From: RAM1 sp943372515
GTDB taxonomy: Bacteria > Pseudomonadota > Gammaproteobacteria > Burkholderiales > Burkholderiaceae_C
Direction of reading: 5' to 3'
DNA: 47,157 nt
Assembly (NCBI GenBank): GCA_943372515.1
Contig: CALRYY010000026.1
Location: 1 to 47,157, forward strand
The position numbers and the translations under genes are program-made. Each line of letters opens with the position of its first letter. The stretch's first letter is position 1. This document shows positions 1 to 7,654 of the stretch, piece by piece. The notes beneath the pieces are model-generated. The model was not told where the DNA came from. It was given only the letters and a program-made list of their open reading frames with translations, and made no database searches.

Positions 1-769
1 GGCGCGCCCCCGCGCCGCCGAGGGCTCGGCCCGCACCACACAGCAGCGCGCCCAGTGCGAGGTGGACCTGAAGGTACTGGTCGCCCTGACCGGGCTGGAC
101 GAACCCGGCCTGCGCAGCAAGCTGGCCGCAGCGCCCGCAGTCATCCCGCAAACCGCCCTGCACACCGTGGCCAGCGTCCCCGCCCAGGCACTGATGCAGC
201 GCCCCGACCTTTACCAGGCCGGCCGCGAGGTGGCTGCGGCCAGCGCCGACGTGGGCAACACGCGCGCCCAGCGCCTGCCACGGCTCACGCTGTCGGGCTC
301 GGTGGCTGCGGGCAACGTGCGCAGCGGCGGCGCCAGCAACGATGCGCAGACCTGGTCCATCGGCCCGCTGGCGCTGACCCTGCCGCTGTTTGACGGCGGG
401 CGGCGCGCCGCCAATGTGGACGCCGCGCAGGCCCGCTACACCGAGGCCGTGGCGCTGTACCAGGCGCGTGCAAGGCAAGCCGTGCGGGAGGTGGAAGAAG
501 CGCTGGTCTACCTGGACAGCAGCGCGTCGCGCAGCGACGACGCGCGCGTGGCCGCCGAGGGCTACCGCGCATCATTTACCGGCACCGAGGCCCGCTACAA
601 GGGTGGCCTGGCCAGCCTGGTCGAACTGGAGGACGCGCGCCGCACGGCGCTGGCCGCTGAAACCGCGCTGGTCGGCCTGCAGCGCGAACGCATTGCCGCG
701 TGGATTGCGCTGTACCGCGCAGCCGGCGGCGGCTGGACGCCGCCCACGCCCTCAGAACAAAAGCCCTGA
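1..769 (+). CDS. RND efflux outer-membrane factor, 5'-truncated
   Basis: This is the C-terminal part of a TolC/NodT-type outer-membrane channel that would export substrates delivered by the adaptor and pump encoded next. The open frame runs in from the window edge (frame 2) to a TGA at 767-769, so the true start lies outside. Typical OEP features are visible: a conserved LYQAGREVAAA-like helix opening the second repeat, a central strand reading PLALTLPLFDGGRRAA, and long amphipathic helices rich in Ala, Arg and Glu. Only the second structural repeat and the end of the first appear to be present. The stop is 14 nt before the adaptor gene, so the three genes form one operon. Substrate cannot be inferred. 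Confidence 0.88.
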   Translation, partial: ARPRAAEGSARTTQQRAQCEVDLKVLVALTGLDEPGLRSKLAAAPAVIPQTALHTVASVPAQALMQRPDLYQAGREVAAASADVGNTRAQRLPRLTLSGSVAAGNVRSGGASNDAQTWSIGPLALTLPLFDGGRRAANVDAAQARYTEAVALYQARARQAVREVEEALVYLDSSASRSDDARVAAEGYRASFTGTEARYKGGLASLVELEDARRTALAAETALVGLQRERIAAWIALYRAAGGGWTPPTPSEQKP

Positions 770-783
770 ACAGACAAGACACC

Positions 784-1902
784 ATGAAGAACTTCAAACC
801 CTCCTTCACCGCACTCGCCCCTGTTGCGCTGGTACTGCTGACCGCCGGTGGCGTCGGGCTGTGGGCCACCCGGTCGGTCGCGCAGGACAAGGACGCCAAG
901 GCCGCCCCCAAGCCTGCGCTGACCGTGACCGCCGTGCAACCCCAGCAGGTGCGCCTGGCCGTCAAGCTGGCGGCCAATGGCAACCTGATGGCCTGGCAGG
1001 AAGCCAGCGTTGGGGCAGAGGCCAACGGCCTGCGCCTGACCGAGGTGCGCGTGAACGTGGGCGACCGCGTGAAAAAGGGCGATGTGCTGGCTACCTTTTC
1101 AGCCGACACCGTGCGCGCAGAATCCGCCCAGGCCCGCGCCAGCCTGATGGAGGCCGAAGCCACCGCGGCCGAAGCCTCCGGCAACGCCGAGCGCGCGCGC
1201 AGCCTGCAGGCCAGCGGCGCACTGAGCGCGTCGCAGATCAACCAGTACCTGACCGCCGAGCAGACGGCCAAAGCGCGCGTGGAAGCCGCGCGCGCCCTGG
1301 CCCAGGTCCAGCAGGTGCGCCTGAGCCAGGCCAGCGTGCTGGCGCCGGACGACGGCATCATCTCGGCGCGCGGCGCCACGGTGGGCGCCGTGGTGGGCGC
1401 GGGCACCGAGCTGTTTCGCATGATCCGCAAGGGGCGGCTGGAATGGCGCGCCGAAGTCACCTCCGCCGAGCTGGGCCGCGTGACCAGGGGCACGATGGCG
1501 CAGGTCACGGCAGCCAGCGGCGCGCGGCTGGAAGGCCGCGTGCGCATGATTGCCCCGACGGTAGACCCGCAGACGCGCAATGCGCTGGTGTATGTGGATG
1601 TGACGCCGCTGCCGGGCAATGCCGGCTCCGCGCTTGCCGGCATGTTTGCGCGCGGTGAGTTTGAGCTGGGCGCGACGCCGGCGCTGACCGTGCCGCAGGC
1701 CGCCGTGGTGGTGCGCGACGGCTTCAGCTATGTGTACCGCATCAACCCGGACAACCGCGTGAGCCAGCTCAAGGTGCAGACCGGCCGGCTCGCAGGTGAC
1801 CGGGTGGAAATCACCAGCACCCTGCCGGCCGACACCCGGCTGGTGGCCTCGGGCGGCGGCTTTTTGAATGACGGCGACCTGGTGCGGGTGGTGGCGAAAT
1901 GA
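784..1902 (+). CDS. RND efflux periplasmic adaptor (membrane fusion protein)
   Basis: A 372-residue HlyD/AcrA-family adaptor linking the inner-membrane pump to the outer-membrane channel. An uncleaved or signal-type hydrophobic segment lies at about residues 9-30 (ALAPVALVLLTAGGVGLW), followed by a lipoyl/biotinyl half (VRVNVGDRVKKGDVLATF). A short alpha-hairpin and a second lipoyl half (VLAPDDGIISARGATVG) follow, then beta-barrel and membrane-proximal domains (TVPQAAVVVRDG). No lipobox is visible. I chose the ATG at 784 because an in-frame upstream start near 700 would lie inside the preceding gene. The gene overlaps the pump gene by 4 nt (ATGA), so translation is probably coupled. Confidence 0.93.
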   Translation: MKNFKPSFTALAPVALVLLTAGGVGLWATRSVAQDKDAKAAPKPALTVTAVQPQQVRLAVKLAANGNLMAWQEASVGAEANGLRLTEVRVNVGDRVKKGDVLATFSADTVRAESAQARASLMEAEATAAEASGNAERARSLQASGALSASQINQYLTAEQTAKARVEAARALAQVQQVRLSQASVLAPDDGIISARGATVGAVVGAGTELFRMIRKGRLEWRAEVTSAELGRVTRGTMAQVTAASGARLEGRVRMIAPTVDPQTRNALVYVDVTPLPGNAGSALAGMFARGEFELGATPALTVPQAAVVVRDGFSYVYRINPDNRVSQLKVQTGRLAGDRVEITSTLPADTRLVASGGGFLNDGDLVRVVAK

Positions 1903-4900
1903 TGAACGTCTCGTCCTGGTCGATCAGGAACCCGATCCCGGCGGTCATGCTGTTTGTGCTGCTGACCTTTGCAGGTCTGCTGTCGTTCAACGCCATGAAG
2001 GTGCAGAACTTCCCCGACATCGACCTGCCCACCATCAGCGTCACCGCGTCGCTACCAGGCGCGGCGCCCGGCCAGCTGGAAAACGACGTGGCCCGCAAGC
2101 TGGAGAACGCCGTGGCCACACTGCAGGGCCTGAAACACATCTACACCAAGGTGCAGGACGGCGTGGTCACGCTGACGGTGGAGTTCCGCCTGGAAAAGCC
2201 GGTGCAGGAAGCCGTGGATGATGTGCGCTCGGCAGTGCAGCGCGTGCGCGCTGATTTGCCCGCCGACCTGCGCGACCCCATCGTGCAGAAGATGGACCTG
2301 GCGGGCCAGCCGGTGCTGGCGTACACGATCAGATCCGTCCCACCGAAGGGGACCTCCGATCCCAGGATGGACGACGAAGCCCTGAGCTGGTTCGTGGACA
2401 ACACCGTGGCGCGCCGGCTGCTGGCCGTGAAGGGCGTGGGCGCCGTCAACCGCGTGGGCGGTGTGACGCGCGAAGTGCGTGTGGCGCTGGACGCTCAGAA
2501 GCTGCAGGCGCTGGGCGCCACTGCCGCCGACATCTCGCGCCAGCTGCGCCTGGTGCAGACCGAAAGCGCCGGGGGGCGCACCGACCTGGGCGCGGGCGAG
2601 CAGCCCGTGCGCACGCTGGGCACCGTGGGCACCGCACAGGAGGTAGCGGCGCTGCAAATCGTTTTACAAAGCGGCCGCACCATCAAGCTCAGCGACGTGG
2701 CGACCGTGAGCGATACCGTGGCCGAGCCCCGAGCGGCGGCGTTGCTCAATGGCAAACCGGTGGTGGGCTTTGAAGTGGCGCGCAGCCGCGGCGAGAGCGA
2801 AGTGGCCGTGGGCGCGGCCATCGTGAAAGCGCTGGACGAGCTGAAAGCCCAGCACCCGGATGTGGAGCTGACCCAGGCATTTGACTTTGTGACGCCGGTG
2901 AAAGAAGAGTACGACGGCTCGCTGAAGCTGCTGTATGAGGGCGCCATCCTAGCGGTGCTGGTGGTGTGGCTGTTTTTGCGCGACTGGCGCGCCACGTTTG
3001 TGTCGGCTGTGGCGCTGCCCATGTCGGTCATCCCTGCGTTCGTGGGCATGTACCTGCTGGGCTTTTCGATCAACGTGGTGACGCTGCTGGCGCTGTCGCT
3101 GGTGATCGGCATCCTGGTGGACGACGCGATTGTGGAGGTGGAAAACATCGTGCGCCACCTGCGCATGGGCAAGAGCCCGTACCAGGCTGCGATGGAGGCC
3201 GCCGATGAAATTGGCCTGGCCGTGATTGCCACCACCTTCACGCTGATTGCGGTGTTCTTGCCCACGGCTTTCATGAGCGGCGTGGCGGGCAAGTTCTTCA
3301 AGCAATTCGGCTGGACGGCGTCGCTGGCGGTGTTTGCATCGCTGGTGGTGGCGCGGGTGCTGACGCCCATGATGGCGGCCTACATCCTCAAGCCCATCGT
3401 CACCGCGCACCAGGACCCCGGCTGGATGAAGACCTACCTGCGCATGGCCACCTGGTGCATGAAGCACCGCCTGAGCACCATGGTGATGGCCACACTGTTC
3501 TTCGTGGGCTCGGTCGCCCTGATCCCGCTGCTGCCCACGGGCTTCATCCCGCCGGACGACAACTCGCAGACCCAGGTGTACCTGGAGCTGCCACCGGGCT
3601 CCACGCTGGCGCAGACGCTGGCCAGCGCCGAGCAGGCGCGCGAGATGATCACCAAGGTCGAGCACGTGAAAAGCGTGTACACCACCATTGGTGGCGGCAG
3701 CGCCGGCGGCGACCCGTTTGCCATGAGCGGCGCGGCCGAGGTGCGCAAGGCCACGCTGACCATCCTGCTGGCCGAGCGCTCCGAGCGGCCGCGCAAGCAG
3801 GGCATTGAAAACAAGATCCGCGCGGCGCTGGAGCCCTTGCCCGGCGTGCGCAGCAAGGTCGGCCTGGGCGGCTCGGGCGAAAAATACGTGCTGGTGCTCA
3901 CCGGCGAAGACCCCAACGCGCTGCAGGCCGCTGCCATCGCGGTCGAGAAAGATTTGCGCACCATCCCCGGCCTGGGCAGCGTGGCGTCCACCGCCAGCCT
4001 GATCCGCCCCGAGATCGCGGTGCGGCCCGACTTTGCACGCGCCGCCGACCAGGGCGTGACCAGTGCCGCCATCGGCGAGACGCTGCGCATTGCCACGCAG
4101 GGCGACTACGACGTGAGCCTGTCCAAGCTCAACCTGTCGCAGCGCCAGGTGCCCATCGTGGTCAAGCTGGCCGACGATGCCCGCAAGGACCTCAGCGTGC
4201 TGGAGCGCCTGGCCGTGCCCGGCACGCGTGGGCCCGTGATGCTCGGCCAGGTGGCCACGCTGGAGCTGACCGGTGGGCCTGCGGTAATCGACCGCTACGA
4301 CCGCTCGCGCAACATCAATTTCGAGATCGAGCTGTCCGGCCTTCCCCTGGGCGATGTGGCCGCCGCCGTGCAGGAACTGCCGGCCGTGAAGAACCTGCCG
4401 GCCGGCGTGCGCGTGGTGGAAATCGGCGACGCCGAAGTGATGGGCGAGCTGTTTGCCAGCTTCGGCCTGGCCATGCTGACCGGCGTGCTGTGCATCTATA
4501 TCGTGCTGGTGCTGCTGTTCAAGGACTTCCTGCACCCCGTGACCATCCTGTGCGCGCTGCCGCTGGCGCTGGGCGGCGCATTTGTGGGCCTGCTGATTGC
4601 GCAGAAGAGTTTTTCCATGCCGTCGCTCATCGGCCTGATCATGCTCATGGGTGTGGCCACCAAAAACTCCATCCTGCTGGTGGAGTACGCCATCGTGGCC
4701 CGCAGGGACCAGGGCATGACCCGCTGGGATGCATTGGTCGACGCCTGCCACAAGCGAGCGCGGCCCATCATCATGACCACCATCGCCATGGGCGCGGGCA
4801 TGCTGCCCATTGCCATCGGCTGGGGCGCGGCTGACCCGAGCTTTCGCAGCCCGATGGCCGTGGCGGTGATCGGCGGGCTGATCACCTCCACTGTGCTGAG

Positions 4901-4997
4901 CCTGCTGGTGGTGCCGGTGGTGTTCACTTACCTGGACGACATCGAGCACTTCATCAAGCGGATGGCGGGGAAATTGCGGCGGCGCAAACCAGCGTAG
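1899..4997 (+). CDS. RND multidrug efflux permease (HAE1 type)
   Basis: A 1032-residue inner-membrane proton-driven pump of full family length, with twelve expected membrane segments and two large periplasmic loops. Proton-relay residues are in place: the pair of Asp at about 408-409 in VDDAIVEVENI (AcrB D407/D408) and a Lys in GVATKNSILLVEY (AcrB K940). The N-terminus (SIRNPIPAVMLFVLL) and the porter-domain motif GAAPGQLENDVARKLE are typical. A short stretch around residues 145-158 contains AGA and AGG arginine codons, rare elsewhere in this gene, in a loop that may be an insertion. The last 44 nt overlap the convergent acyltransferase gene. The substrate class (drug, solvent or cell-derived metabolite) cannot be read from sequence. 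Confidence 0.95.
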   Translation: MMNVSSWSIRNPIPAVMLFVLLTFAGLLSFNAMKVQNFPDIDLPTISVTASLPGAAPGQLENDVARKLENAVATLQGLKHIYTKVQDGVVTLTVEFRLEKPVQEAVDDVRSAVQRVRADLPADLRDPIVQKMDLAGQPVLAYTIRSVPPKGTSDPRMDDEALSWFVDNTVARRLLAVKGVGAVNRVGGVTREVRVALDAQKLQALGATAADISRQLRLVQTESAGGRTDLGAGEQPVRTLGTVGTAQEVAALQIVLQSGRTIKLSDVATVSDTVAEPRAAALLNGKPVVGFEVARSRGESEVAVGAAIVKALDELKAQHPDVELTQAFDFVTPVKEEYDGSLKLLYEGAILAVLVVWLFLRDWRATFVSAVALPMSVIPAFVGMYLLGFSINVVTLLALSLVIGILVDDAIVEVENIVRHLRMGKSPYQAAMEAADEIGLAVIATTFTLIAVFLPTAFMSGVAGKFFKQFGWTASLAVFASLVVARVLTPMMAAYILKPIVTAHQDPGWMKTYLRMATWCMKHRLSTMVMATLFFVGSVALIPLLPTGFIPPDDNSQTQVYLELPPGSTLAQTLASAEQAREMITKVEHVKSVYTTIGGGSAGGDPFAMSGAAEVRKATLTILLAERSERPRKQGIENKIRAALEPLPGVRSKVGLGGSGEKYVLVLTGEDPNALQAAAIAVEKDLRTIPGLGSVASTASLIRPEIAVRPDFARAADQGVTSAAIGETLRIATQGDYDVSLSKLNLSQRQVPIVVKLADDARKDLSVLERLAVPGTRGPVMLGQVATLELTGGPAVIDRYDRSRNINFEIELSGLPLGDVAAAVQELPAVKNLPAGVRVVEIGDAEVMGELFASFGLAMLTGVLCIYIVLVLLFKDFLHPVTILCALPLALGGAFVGLLIAQKSFSMPSLIGLIMLMGVATKNSILLVEYAIVARRDQGMTRWDALVDACHKRARPIIMTTIAMGAGMLPIAIGWGAADPSFRSPMAVAVIGGLITSTVLSLLVVPVVFTYLDDIEHFIKRMAGKLRRRKPA

Positions 4998-6072
4998 CCT
5001 CGGGCGCGCTTCGCTGCAGCACCACAGCTGCCGCCAGCGTGCGCCCGGCCTGCCGCGCAGGCCGCTCCACCGCTACAAAGCCCAGCCAGGCAGCAGCCCC
5101 GGTCAAGAGCACTGCCGCCGTGACCAGCGGCACACCCTGCAGTGCGAAGACAGCGATCAAAAGCGAAATGGCCGCATTGTGAAAGAGGTAGACGCCATAA
5201 CTCAGGCGGCCTGCCCACCGGACCAATCCGCTGCCGACCGGATGGAGGATCGGCAGGCGCTGCAGCCTGGCCGCCACGGCGATGGTGATGCCCCCATAGC
5301 CCAGCGCAGCCAGCAGGCCCAGTTGCGAATCCACAAAGGTGCGCAGCGGGCTGGTACTGCCTGTGGGCAATTCATGCGCGGTGTAGGTCGCCAGCGCCAG
5401 CAGCCAGCACAGACCTGCAAGCCCGGCGAGCGCCGTGGGGCCCGGTGCGCGTTGCTGGCTCACCATGCGCCAGCCCAGCGCTCCGACCATAAATTCGCAC
5501 AACAGCCCGGACAGATGAAAGCTTGCAACGGTCCAGCCGCTCATTTCCGCCAGCGGCCCCGCCATGCCCACCAACACCAGTCGCAGGCCGAGCGCCAACG
5601 CGAGCAGCATTCCAAAGCCGCCGGCGCGCCGCACAAACCAGGACAACAACGGCAGCAGCAGGTAGAACTCCACCTCGACCGGCAGGCTCCAGAACGCAGG
5701 GTTGTAGTGCTGGGCCACGTCGCGTGACAGCGTGTGCACCATGAAGATGTGTTCCAGCACATACATCACCGGCTGGCCCTGCAGCCAGTGCAGCCCCACA
5801 TAGACCGCCAGTGCCACCAGGTACAGCGGGTAAATGTGAAACAGGCGCCGCAGGAGCTGGGGCACCACATCCACCCGGCGGCCAAACAGCCAGGGGCCGA
5901 ACACAAAGCCGCTCAGCACAAAAAACAGGTCTACCCCGGTCTGGCTGAAGCCCAGCCCAGGAGGGCGGTGAGCGAACTGCAGGTGGTAGTGGGCCACGAC
6001 CACCCCCAGCGCGGCCACGCCCCGCAGCAATTCAATGCCCTGGAGCTGCGGATCCTGCGCGGGTGAATTCAC
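4954..6072 (-). CDS. Acyltransferase 3 family membrane protein (OafA/YrhL-like)
   Basis: A 372-residue polytopic inner-membrane protein of the acyltransferase-3 family, which O-acylates surface sugars such as LPS O-antigen, capsule or exported glycans. The N-terminal signature GIELLRGVAALGVVVAHYH carries the proposed catalytic His (residue 28), followed by GVDLFFVLSGFVFG and a series of about ten hydrophobic helices. PAFWSLPVEVEFYLLLPLL is the usual second motif. The start is GTG at 6072; no better in-frame ATG exists upstream. The 3' end overlaps the RND pump gene tail to tail. It is not obviously in an operon with rfaE2 (126 nt gap). The acceptor is unknown. Confidence 0.9.
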   Translation of the reverse strand: MNSPAQDPQLQGIELLRGVAALGVVVAHYHLQFAHRPPGLGFSQTGVDLFFVLSGFVFGPWLFGRRVDVVPQLLRRLFHIYPLYLVALAVYVGLHWLQGQPVMYVLEHIFMVHTLSRDVAQHYNPAFWSLPVEVEFYLLLPLLSWFVRRAGGFGMLLALALGLRLVLVGMAGPLAEMSGWTVASFHLSGLLCEFMVGALGWRMVSQQRAPGPTALAGLAGLCWLLALATYTAHELPTGSTSPLRTFVDSQLGLLAALGYGGITIAVAARLQRLPILHPVGSGLVRWAGRLSYGVYLFHNAAISLLIAVFALQGVPLVTAAVLLTGAAAWLGFVAVERPARQAGRTLAAAVVLQRSAPEATLVCAAAISPPSA

Positions 6073-6105
6073 GAAGCCCCATACGGAGTGGAGCTGTCAG
6101 TTTGC

Positions 6106-6123
6106 GGGCCTGCCGCGAGGCCC
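6106..6123. repeat. Perfect inverted repeat between rfaE2 and the acyltransferase gene
   Basis: GGGCCT and AGGCCC form a 6-bp perfect stem around a 6-nt loop in the 125-nt gap. No T-run follows on either strand, so I do not call it an intrinsic terminator. No other gene or RNA is visible in this gap. Confidence 0.35.
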
Positions 6124-6197
6124 TGTGTAGGAAGTTAAGACTGGCTGCATGTAGGCGCAAGCCATGGTGGGGCAGCGCACATAGTGCGGCCGCGCCC

Positions 6198-6680
6198 TCA
6201 GCCCTGGCGGATTCGACTGACCAGCGCGGTGGTGGAATACCCGTTGACGAACGGGATCGCGAGCGAGCGGCCGCCCCAGCTTTCGACCAGCGCCGTTTCG
6301 GCCAGGGTGCGCATGTCGTAGTCGCCGCCCTTCACATACAACTGTGGGCGCAATTCGCCGAGCAATTGCACCGGGGTGTCTTCGTCAAACAGGGTCACCA
6401 GGCTCACCGATTCAAGGGCGGCCAACAGGATGGCGCGGTCGGTTTCGGCGTTCAACGGCCGGTCGGGGCCCTTGCCCAGGCGGCGCGCGGATGCATCGCT
6501 GTTCAGGCCCACCACCAGGCTGCCACCCAGCGCGCGGGCCTGCGCCAGATAGGTCACATGGCCGCGGTGCAATACGTCGAATACGCCGTTGGTGAAGACA
6601 ACCGGGCCGCTCAGGGCGGCCATGCGCGCGGGTGCGTCAGCGCGCGCGACGATCTTGGCCAGGAAGTCGGTTGTGGGCAC
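6198..6680 (-). CDS. rfaE2: D-glycero-beta-D-manno-heptose 1-phosphate adenylyltransferase
   Basis: A 160-residue stand-alone cytidylyltransferase-fold enzyme that activates heptose 1-phosphate to ADP-heptose for LPS inner-core synthesis. The nucleotidyltransferase signature is complete: FTNGVFDVLHRGH with the HxGH motif at residues 38-41, then GLNSDASARRLGKGPDRP, then KGGDYD. In enterics this is the C-terminal half of HldE; here it is a separate protein, as usual in betaproteobacteria. The start is GTG at 6680, supported by homolog-like N-terminal length, but no clear Shine-Dalgarno lies upstream. An inverted repeat lies 11-31 nt before the start. Confidence 0.95.
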   Translation of the reverse strand: MPTTDFLAKIVARADAPARMAALSGPVVFTNGVFDVLHRGHVTYLAQARALGGSLVVGLNSDASARRLGKGPDRPLNAETDRAILLAALESVSLVTLFDEDTPVQLLGELRPQLYVKGGDYDMRTLAETALVESWGGRSLAIPFVNGYSTTALVSRIRQG

Positions 6681-6690
6681 GCCGGGGTGG

Positions 6691-6711
6691 ATTGCGGGTC
6701 AAGCCCGCAAT
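6691..6711. repeat. REP-like inverted repeat
   Basis: ATTGCGGG and CCCGCAAT form a perfect 8-bp stem around the loop TCAAG, in the 47-nt gap between rfaE2 and the diiron-protein gene. The surrounding sequence resembles scattered short intergenic repeats known in proteobacteria. It has no U-run, so it is more likely a repeat or mRNA-stabilising hairpin than a terminator. It sits where the ribosome site for rfaE2 would be expected. Confidence 0.45.
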
Positions 6712-6727
6712 GACAGGGTGTTGGAGA

Positions 6728-7603
6728 TCAAGCTGCTTTCGCCGCCGAGCCGGCGCCCGCGGCGGCATTGGCGGCCAGGATGGCAGCCAGCTCCTTGCGG
6801 TAGCGGTTGAGCTCCTGCACGCTCTTGAAGCTGCGGTCCATCAGCAGGCTCATGTTGTGCAGGATGCGCTCCACCACCTTGCTTTCCCACACGGCGTCAA
6901 ACTTGATCTGCGTGTCCAGCCAGTGCTCCAGCCACTCGGGGTTGGGCAGGCGGCTCTGGATGGTGTCGCGCGGGAACAGCGCCTTGTTCACGTGCAGGTT
7001 GGTCGGGTGCAGGGCCTGGGCCGTGCGCCGGGCACTGGCCATGAGCACGCCCACCTTGGTGAAGGCGGCCTTGGCTTCGTTGCCGAAGTTGTTGATGGCA
7101 CGCTTCATGTAGCGCAGGTACGCGCCGCCGTGGCGGGCTTCGTCCTGGCTCAGGGTGGTGTAGATGTGCTTGATGACCGGCTCGGTGTGCCATTCGCTGG
7201 CGCGGCGATACCAGTGGTTCAGGCGGATTTCACCGCAAAAGTGCAGCATCAGGGTCTCAAGCGCCGGGGCGGGCTCAAATTCAAAGCGCACTTCGTGCAG
7301 TTCTTTTTCAGTCGGGGCCAGGTCGGGGCGAAAGCGCTTGAGGTATTCCATGAGCACCAGCGAATGCTTTTGCTCTTCAAAGAACCAGATCGACATGAAG
7401 GCCGAGAAATCGGAATCGTCCTTGTTGTCGCGCAGGAACATTTCGGTGGCGGGCAGGGCGGACCATTCGGTGATGGCGTTCATCTTGATGGTCTGGGCCT
7501 GTTCGTCCGACAGGCGTGACGGGTCGAATGACTGCCAGGGAATGTCCTTGTCCATGTCCCAGCGGACGGATTCCAGTTGTTTGAACAGTTCAGGGTAGAG
7601 CAT
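6728..7603 (-). CDS. Ferritin-like diiron protein, acyl-ACP desaturase-like
   Basis: A 291-residue all-helical diiron protein related to soluble (type 2) acyl-ACP desaturases. Both iron-binding motifs are present: EEQKH at residues 76-80 and DEARH at 154-158. Additional Glu candidates lie at 46, 116 and 125 in helices of the right spacing. Family members insert double bonds into acyl-ACPs, but some relatives are only annotated as ferritin-like, so the substrate is an inference. A GAAAGG ribosome site precedes the ATG. It lies just downstream of the photolyase gene on the same strand and may share its transcript. A desaturase beside a photo-oxidative stress block that also encodes a CFA-like enzyme suggests a role in acyl-chain remodelling. 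Confidence 0.75.
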   Translation of the reverse strand: MLYPELFKQLESVRWDMDKDIPWQSFDPSRLSDEQAQTIKMNAITEWSALPATEMFLRDNKDDSDFSAFMSIWFFEEQKHSLVLMEYLKRFRPDLAPTEKELHEVRFEFEPAPALETLMLHFCGEIRLNHWYRRASEWHTEPVIKHIYTTLSQDEARHGGAYLRYMKRAINNFGNEAKAAFTKVGVLMASARRTAQALHPTNLHVNKALFPRDTIQSRLPNPEWLEHWLDTQIKFDAVWESKVVERILHNMSLLMDRSFKSVQELNRYRKELAAILAANAAAGAGSAAKAA

Positions 7604-7620
7604 GGCTGCCTTTCTTTACT

Positions 7621-7639
7621 GCCCGCATTTTAAGCGGGC
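7621..7639. repeat. Inverted repeat between photolyase and diiron genes
   Basis: GCCCGC and GCGGGC pair perfectly around ATTTTAA. On the minus strand it follows the photolyase stop by 15 nt. No T-run follows, so it may be an mRNA-processing or stability hairpin rather than a terminator. Confidence 0.35.
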
Positions 7640-7654
7640 CATGTGAAAAATCCC

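Noticed and set aside
2949..4949. A 666-codon minus-strand ORF inside the RND pump gene
   Set aside because: His/Gln/Arg-rich low-complexity translation antisense to a gene with complete pump motifs.
7621..7639. Hairpin after the photolyase as an intrinsic terminator
   Set aside because: The stem is perfect but no T-run follows on the minus strand.
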